10,933 bases of DNA, from contig DLGD01000032.1 of NCBI GenBank assembly GCA_002482505.1, positions 1-10,933 of the forward strand. The letters are read 5' to 3'. This DNA comes from Christensenella sp. UBA7703. Its GTDB lineage: Bacteria > Bacillota > Clostridia > Christensenellales > CAG-138. Of the stretch, positions 6,712 through 10,933 are shown piece after piece (position 1 is the first letter of the stretch; every line of letters starts with the position of its first letter). Below the pieces are notes generated by a model. That model had not been told where the DNA came from, did not search any database, and saw nothing but the letters and a program-made list of their open reading frames with translations. Both the position numbers and the translations under genes were made by a program.

Positions 6712-8418
6712 ATGCGTGTATTCAAGGGAAACCCCGTTTCTCCCGGTATTGCCGTTGGAACGGTATATCAATACAAAGCCTTCGTCTGCAACGTTTATGA
6801 AACCTATGTGCAGCCCGGAGATGAGCAAACCACTCTTTCAGCTTACGTGGAAGGCGTCCGGGCAGTCAACACGGAACTCATTGCAATCATCGACGATTTG
6901 TCCAAGCGGGATCCGGACAAAGCCAAAATTTTCGAAGCACATCGGGAGATTCTTGCCGATGACGAAATGGACGAGGAGATTCGGCATGCAATTCTTCAGC
7001 AGCGGCAGACGGCGGATTATGCGGTGGATCGAATTTATACCGAAAACGCAGTCCTCTTAAGCCAGGTTTCGGACGTCAATATTGCGGCGCGTGCCGCTGA
7101 CATCCGCGACGTGCGAAATCGGCTCCTGCGCGTTCTTCACGGGCAAAAGGAGCATAATCTGTCCATGCTGCCGGCTCCATGCGTGGTGGTTGCACACGAC
7201 TTGCTGCCCAGCGATACCGCCACCATTGACCGGAAGAACGTCCTCGCCATTATAACCGAAGTGGGCGGTGCTACCTCACATTCCGCCATACTGGCCCGAG
7301 CCTTCGGCATTCCGGCGATACTTGGTGTGTCGGACGCCACGCAAGCACTTCCAAACGGCAAAGACGTGATTGTGGACGCTCTCGACGGGCAGGTGTTTGC
7401 ACAACCGGACGACGAAACCGTTGCCCGCTGCCGGAAAAAACAGGCGGCATACTTACTAGATCAAAAAAACGCACAGCAATACCTTACTCTACCCGCCATA
7501 ACAAAAGATGACATAGCTGTGGAAGTGGGATTAAACATCGGCTCCGAGGTCGATTGGCCGGAAGATGGCAGTTACACCTTTGTGGGGCTGTTCCGTACGG
7601 AATTCCTCTATATGGAAAGGGATCGCCTGCCTTCCGAAGAAGAGCAAGTCGACGCTTACCGCCAAGTACTGGAGCGCGCGGCGGGTCGTCCCGTTACTCT
7701 ACGAACACTGGACGTAGGCGGCGACAAAACGTTGCCTTCCCTGCCCCTGCCCGCGGAAGAAAATCCTTTCCTGGGTTGCCGCGCATTACGACTCTGTCTG
7801 AAACATCGGGATCTGTTTCTCACGCAGCTTCGGGCCGCGCTCCGGGCCTCTGTCTATGGGCCTTTGCAAATCATGTTTCCCATGGTCGGTTCACTGGAGG
7901 ATCTCCGTGCTGGCAAGGCTGCGCTGGAAGAAGCAAAATCGCAACTTGCAGCCAATGGCGTCTCATTTGATCCGCATATCCCTGTAGGCATTATGGTGGA
8001 GATTCCATCTATCGCCATACTGGCAGACGAGGTCGCAAAGGAATGCGATTTTGCAAGCGTAGGCACCAATGATCTTTGTCAATATCTCTTCGCTGCAGAC
8101 CGGATGAACCCTTTGACTGCTGAATACTACCAAACTTTCTCTCCAGCGATGTTTCGTGTCCTTTTTGCTATCTTTGGCGCATTTCAGCGAGCCGGAAAGT
8201 CTGTATCTGTTTGCGGAGAAATGGCGGGCAACCCCAAAGCCGCCCCGATTCTGCTTGGGTTGGGGTTGCGTAAATTCAGCATGAACGCCTCTGCTATTCC
8301 AACGGTCAAGAGAGTGCTGAGGAACGTTACCCTCGCAGAAGCGGAAGCACTTACCCACGCCGTGCTTGCAGCTAGTACAGAATCGATTGTTTTGGACTTG
8401 ATTCATCCAACCGCATGA
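6712..8418 (+). CDS. ptsI: PTS enzyme I (phosphoenolpyruvate-protein phosphotransferase)
   Basis: This 568-residue cytoplasmic enzyme starts the PTS phosphorelay by taking phosphate from PEP and giving it to HPr. The N-terminal domain opens with GNPVSPGIAVG. The phosphorylated histidine is His190 in GGATSHSAILARAFGIPA, matching the position of His189 in E. coli. The C-terminal PEP-binding barrel carries FRTEFLYM, ASVGTNDLCQY and the catalytic Cys501 in VCGEMAGN. The length is normal for the family (about 570), and no domain is missing. An in-frame ATG at 6688 lies inside the HPr gene. ATG 6712 is preferred because GAGGAG (6700-6705) lies six bases upstream and homology begins at MRVFKGNP. It follows HPr by four bases and is probably the last gene of the operon. 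Confidence 0.96.
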   Translation: MRVFKGNPVSPGIAVGTVYQYKAFVCNVYETYVQPGDEQTTLSAYVEGVRAVNTELIAIIDDLSKRDPDKAKIFEAHREILADDEMDEEIRHAILQQRQTADYAVDRIYTENAVLLSQVSDVNIAARAADIRDVRNRLLRVLHGQKEHNLSMLPAPCVVVAHDLLPSDTATIDRKNVLAIITEVGGATSHSAILARAFGIPAILGVSDATQALPNGKDVIVDALDGQVFAQPDDETVARCRKKQAAYLLDQKNAQQYLTLPAITKDDIAVEVGLNIGSEVDWPEDGSYTFVGLFRTEFLYMERDRLPSEEEQVDAYRQVLERAAGRPVTLRTLDVGGDKTLPSLPLPAEENPFLGCRALRLCLKHRDLFLTQLRAALRASVYGPLQIMFPMVGSLEDLRAGKAALEEAKSQLAANGVSFDPHIPVGIMVEIPSIAILADEVAKECDFASVGTNDLCQYLFAADRMNPLTAEYYQTFSPAMFRVLFAIFGAFQRAGKSVSVCGEMAGNPKAAPILLGLGLRKFSMNASAIPTVKRVLRNVTLAEAEALTHAVLAASTESIVLDLIHPTA

Positions 8419-8557
8419 TGAGACGCTTGGACACTCTTACTTAATACAACCGGCTCCTTGTACGTATGTGGTAATGATAGCTTTCAAATCTCGCCAAACC
8501 ATCAAAATACATTCCTGCTTTTTACATTTTAATAAGAGCGAGTACCCTGCTATTAGA

Positions 8558-8933
8558 TCATCCCTGCGCGATCACCGCATCCGTTACCTTAGCAAAGCTC
8601 GCGATGTTTGCCCCCCGCAACGAGGTTGCAGCCAATCCCGTTGACTTTTGTCGCCTTTGTGGAGCTGTCGCGAATGTTCTTCATGATCGTATGGGGCTTT
8701 TCGTCCACCTCCGCCTCGCTCCAACTCAGGCGCTGGCTGTTCTGGCTCATTACCAGTTCGCTCGTGGAAACGCAAACCGCATTGACCGCCTTGCTGCGCG
8801 CAATGATCATGTGCTTCTGCTCCATCAGGAAGTTCAGCGCGTCGTTCGTCGTCAGCATATTTACAGCTTCGATGTAGTATTTCGCACCGGAGAATGCGAT
8901 CTTCTTTCTTTTACTGAAGAGCCATTGCATCAT
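8558..8933 (-). pseudogene. gdhA: 3' fragment of an NADP-type glutamate dehydrogenase gene, frameshifted
   Basis: The minus strand encodes the C-terminal ~115 residues of a hexameric clostridial-type glutamate dehydrogenase. Recognisable segments are KYYIEAVNM, DALNFLMEQ, SKAVNA, MSQNSQRLSW and NLVAGG. A G run near 8613-8618 is one base too long. Correcting it restores the usual end, AGANIASFAKVTDAVIAQG followed by TGA at 8558-8560. Conserved positions are also eroded (family ANMPTT reads VNMLTT, and NAGGV reads NAVCV). Homology fades upstream of about 8906, and nothing of the N-terminal two-thirds remains. It is therefore a relic rather than a gene, oriented against the PTS operon and wedged between enzyme I and butyrate kinase. 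Confidence 0.85.
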
Positions 8934-8974
8934 ATTGCCAGCGGCGATATTTAAATGGGAATCTTGCTGCCCGG

Positions 8975-9002
8975 TTGAAAATGAAGCGAGCTTTGCTATA
9001 AT
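8975..9002 (+). promoter_or_regulatory. Promoter of the butyrate kinase gene
   Basis: TTGAAA (8975-8980) and a perfect TATAAT (8997-9002) are 16 bases apart. TG at 8994-8995 gives an extended -10 element. Transcription would start near 9009, leaving a leader of about 54 bases. This indicates that butyrate kinase is expressed independently of the PTS operon. Confidence 0.7.
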
Positions 9003-9062
9003 TGATTTGGTATATTTAGTACAATGCCCTAAATCATTTGTATTGGTAAAGAAGTTAACATA

Positions 9063-10154
9063 ATGAAGATTCTGGTAATTAACCCCGGCTCCACCTCCAC
9101 AAAGCTAAGTCTTTTTGACGATTGCACTTCACTCTTTGAGGAAAGCGAGTTTCATGACGCTCCTGTTCTTTTGCAGTACCCCTCTGTGAATGACCAAGTT
9201 CCCTTCCGTAAACAAGTTGTGTTGAATATTCTACGACGGAATGGCTATGCTCCTGAGGGTATAGACGTATTTGTAGGTCGCGGCGGAAGCGCCCACCCGC
9301 AGCGTGCAGGCGTAATGCCAATTGACGAACGGCTCTACCATGATACATGGAATGCAGTGGGCGGCAGCGAGCACGCAGCAAAACTGGGTGTGCTCTTAGC
9401 CTATGAATTATGTATGGAGTACGGCGGAAAAATGTACACCCTCAATCCCACCAATACTGATGAACTTTGCGATTATGCCCGAATAACTGGCATCGCTGGA
9501 GTATACCGGAATGCCCAGACACATGCCTTAAATCAAAAGGCCGTAGCCTGTTACCATGCAAAATCCATGGGTAGGCGCTATGAGGATTGCCGCTTTGTGG
9601 TTGCACATATCGACGGCGGTGTGACGATAAATGCCCATGACTGCGGAAAAATGGTGGATGGAAACGTAGGCTCGGGCGGTGACGGTCCCTATACCCCCAC
9701 CCGTATCGGCGCAGTGCCAATACTCTGCCTGCTGGACTATATTGAACAGCATTCTCTGGAGGAGGTACGGCTTATGTGCTCCCGTGCCGGAGGTTTTGTC
9801 AGCCATTTTGGCACCTCTGATTCGGAAAGAGTTCACCATATGGTGGAAGCAGGAGACCGGAAAGCAGTTTTGGTGTGGAACGCCATGATTTATCAGATTT
9901 GCAAAGAAATCGGGGCAATGAGCGCCGTACTTTGCGGCAAAGTGGACAGCATTTTGTTGACTGGCGGGCTTGTCCGTTTTGACGACATCGTGGAGGGCAT
10001 TCGCAGCCGATGCGGATGGATTGCCCCTATTACCGTCTACCCCGGCGAAATGGAACAGGAGGAGCTGGCAGGAGCCGTGCTACAAGTTCTTCGTGGAGAG
10101 GAAAATGCGCACCCTTATACCGGAGAACCAGTATGGAAAGGGTTTGATTTCTAG
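9063..10154 (+). CDS. buk: Butyrate kinase
   Basis: This 363-residue cytoplasmic enzyme of the acetate/butyrate kinase family converts butyryl phosphate and ADP to butyrate and ATP, the last step of one fermentation route. INPGSTSTK (residues 6-14) is the phosphate-binding loop, and FVGRGG and HIDGGVTINAHDCGKMVD (from residue 182) are family-typical. SERVHHMVEAGDRKA and LTGGLVRFD are also as expected of Buk. The length matches the family (about 355-365), and the reading frame is intact. AAAGAAG (9048-9054) lies eight bases before the ATG. It has its own promoter, and no phosphotransbutyrylase gene is beside it. A branched-chain fatty acid kinase role is possible in this family. It is separated from the PTS genes by the glutamate dehydrogenase relic. 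Confidence 0.94.
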   Translation: MKILVINPGSTSTKLSLFDDCTSLFEESEFHDAPVLLQYPSVNDQVPFRKQVVLNILRRNGYAPEGIDVFVGRGGSAHPQRAGVMPIDERLYHDTWNAVGGSEHAAKLGVLLAYELCMEYGGKMYTLNPTNTDELCDYARITGIAGVYRNAQTHALNQKAVACYHAKSMGRRYEDCRFVVAHIDGGVTINAHDCGKMVDGNVGSGGDGPYTPTRIGAVPILCLLDYIEQHSLEEVRLMCSRAGGFVSHFGTSDSERVHHMVEAGDRKAVLVWNAMIYQICKEIGAMSAVLCGKVDSILLTGGLVRFDDIVEGIRSRCGWIAPITVYPGEMEQEELAGAVLQVLRGEENAHPYTGEPVWKGFDF

Positions 10155-10352
10155 GGTAAAACGAATCTGCTTCAGATGTTTGGTCCGAGAGCAATACTAG
10201 AAAGTAACTCCTTCCATTCAGCAATGGCAAGCAGCGATTGACTGCATATCGACCACCTGCCCATGAAATCACGGTCTCACCCGCTACTTAAATTCCGGAT
10301 ATTCTAACATTGTCCCTAGCCGATATATCGAGTACAAACAAAACCTACTACC

Positions 10353-10373
10353 TGATGTTTATTTGATGTTTAT
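10353..10373 (+). repeat. Two tandem 10-base direct repeats
   Basis: TGATGTTTAT occurs at 10353-10362 and again at 10364-10373, an exact repeat with one base between, giving an 11-base period close to one helical turn. Such spacing would suit side-by-side protein binding, but a chance duplication in AT-rich DNA is also possible. Confidence 0.5.
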
Positions 10374-10444
10374 CACCATCAAAAACGGCCTATAATCGTT
10401 CACGATCGTCAGAAATACATTTTGGATTATCCCCAAAGATCGGC

Positions 10445-10478
10445 GATCATTCGCAATTGTAATTGCATGTTTATGATC
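10445..10478. repeat. Nested inverted repeats in the intergenic DNA
   Basis: GCAATT (10453-10458) and AATTGC (10461-10466) form a perfect palindrome with a two-base centre. It is flanked by GATCAT (10445-10450) and ATGATC (10473-10478), which are also reverse complements. The nested arrangement could be an operator or a hairpin. No T-run marks it as a terminator, and no promoter is evident next to it. Confidence 0.4.
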
Positions 10479-10590
10479 ATATTGCTCGAACACATAAACG
10501 GCCACTTGCGCACAGAGGAATAGAAATCATATTGAAGGCAAGGGTAACATCGAAAACTTTGTGTAACCGCAAAATGTCAGATGATTTCTG

Positions 10591-10933
10591 TTCGCGGATT
10601 GTGGCGGAAGGCGGTTCTGTGCTCATCAACCCCATGCCATGCCCCATGCGCCCGCAGTCATAGGTAGCCTCATATCCGCGGCGTTCCAATGCACGGCCGC
10701 ATTCTCTGGCGACCTCCGCGATAGGTACTCCCGGCTTCATGAGAGGCGCCGCATCCTGTGTCACTTCGTAGATATCGTCTTGGAGCTTATCCTGCTCTTT
10801 TAATACCTCTCCAGCGATGCGCTCGGCAAAAATCCGACCAATAACCGTTATAAACGGCGCCAAGGTCGAGCCAGAACATATCGCCTTTTTCAAACAAAAA
10901 CCACCCGATGGGTGAACCTGTAAAGTAAAAGTA
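10591..10933 (-). pseudogene. M24 metallopeptidase (Xaa-Pro peptidase-like) remnant, frameshifted and truncated
   Basis: Reading leftward from the window end, the minus strand encodes FEKGDMFWLDLGAVYNGYWSDF. This contains the D-x10-D metal-ligand pair typical of the M24 'pita-bread' fold. The A run at 10828-10832 then breaks the frame. Dropping one base continues the homology as AERIAGEVLKEQDK..., YEVTQDAAPLMKPGVPIAEV and GRMGHGMGL, which includes the metal-binding histidine. Similarity stops after STEPPSATIRE, so the part carrying the last glutamate ligands is missing. The N-terminal part lies beyond the window. The frameshift alone could be a sequencing error, but the lost C-terminus argues for a decayed gene. 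Relatives cleave Xaa-Pro peptides or creatine-like substrates. Confidence 0.8.
10913..10933 (-). repeat. Right copy of the 21-base terminal inverted repeat
   Basis: These last 21 bases are the exact reverse complement of bases 3-23. This copy lies inside the M24 peptidase remnant, where on the minus strand it reads in frame as YFYFTGS. The left copy is not followed by peptidase sequence. The repeat therefore does not mark two full copies of the same gene. Confidence 0.75.

Larger units (their letters stand above)
10155..10590. other. AT-rich intergenic stretch with short repeats, no gene seen
   Basis: No open frame here resembles a protein. After the butyrate kinase stop there is a weak 5-base hairpin (ATCTG/CAGAT at 10165-10177) without a clear T-run, and another (CCATT/AATGG near 10214-10227), neither a convincing terminator. 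TGATGTTTAT is repeated in tandem at 10353-10362 and 10364-10373. GATC occurs several times between 10400 and 10480. A compound inverted repeat lies at 10445-10478 and is listed separately. Confidence 0.6.

Noticed and set aside
8604..8954. Plus-strand open frame of 116 codons after enzyme I
   Set aside because: It is the complement of the glutamate dehydrogenase relic, whose homology on the minus strand explains the open frame.
9002..9025. Alternative promoter TTGATT ... TACAAT before butyrate kinase
   Set aside because: The spacing is only 12 bases; the TTGAAA/TATAAT pair at 8975-9002 is far better.
10400..10480. Possible replication origin (GATC cluster and TTATCCCCA, one base off a DnaA box)
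   Set aside because: There is only one imperfect box, no dnaA or dnaN nearby, no AT-rich unwinding array, and GATC clustering is not an origin mark in Firmicutes.
1..10933. CRISPR arrays, tRNA or rRNA genes, transposases, phage or defence genes
   Set aside because: None was seen: no regularly spaced repeats, no cloverleaf or rRNA sequence, and no protein motif of these classes.

Overview
The window looks like chromosomal DNA of an anaerobic Gram-positive bacterium of the Clostridia (low to moderate GC Firmicutes). The evidence is strong purine-rich Shine-Dalgarno sites, sigma-A-type promoters, a CcpA-type cre-like site, an HPr with a Ser46-type serine, a butyrate kinase, and a remnant of a clostridial-type glutamate dehydrogenase. 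No genus can be named from the sequence alone.

The core (about 643-8418, + strand) is a compact sugar-PTS cluster. A near-consensus promoter (676-704), with a cre-like site just upstream (643-656), leads into a SorC-family regulator (758-1741). This is followed by mannose-family EIIA (1735-2130), EIIB (2149-2634) and a single polypeptide that fuses EIIC and EIID (2638-4233). After a 246-base gap holding a GC-rich stem-loop and a small palindrome come a zinc-dependent medium-chain dehydrogenase (4480-5526), a class II ketose-bisphosphate aldolase (5566-6432), HPr (6429-6707) and enzyme I (6712-8418). Short gaps and overlaps (1735-1741, 6429-6432) point to coupled translation.

Together these genes could form a self-contained route. 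EI takes phosphate from PEP and passes it through HPr, EIIA and EIIB to the sugar carried by EIICD. The dehydrogenase would interconvert the sugar phosphate with a polyol or keto form, and the aldolase would split a ketose bisphosphate into trioses. The order regulator-EIIA-EIIB-EIIC-EIID-dehydrogenase resembles the enteric L-sorbose (sor) operon, with an aldolase and general PTS proteins added. The substrate cannot be read from sequence, and no sugar-phosphate kinase is present in the window.

The flanks are AT-rich and show decay. Between EI and the next gene lies a degraded minus-strand 3' fragment of a glutamate dehydrogenase gene (about 8558-8933), frameshifted in a G run. A butyrate kinase gene (9063-10154) with its own promoter follows. 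The right edge holds a minus-strand M24 metallopeptidase remnant (about 10591-10933) with a one-base frameshift and no C-terminal half. The first ~640 bases and 10155-10590 carry no gene I can support. The window is bounded by a perfect 21-base inverted repeat (3-23 and 10913-10933), which could be an assembly-graph feature or a real terminal repeat.
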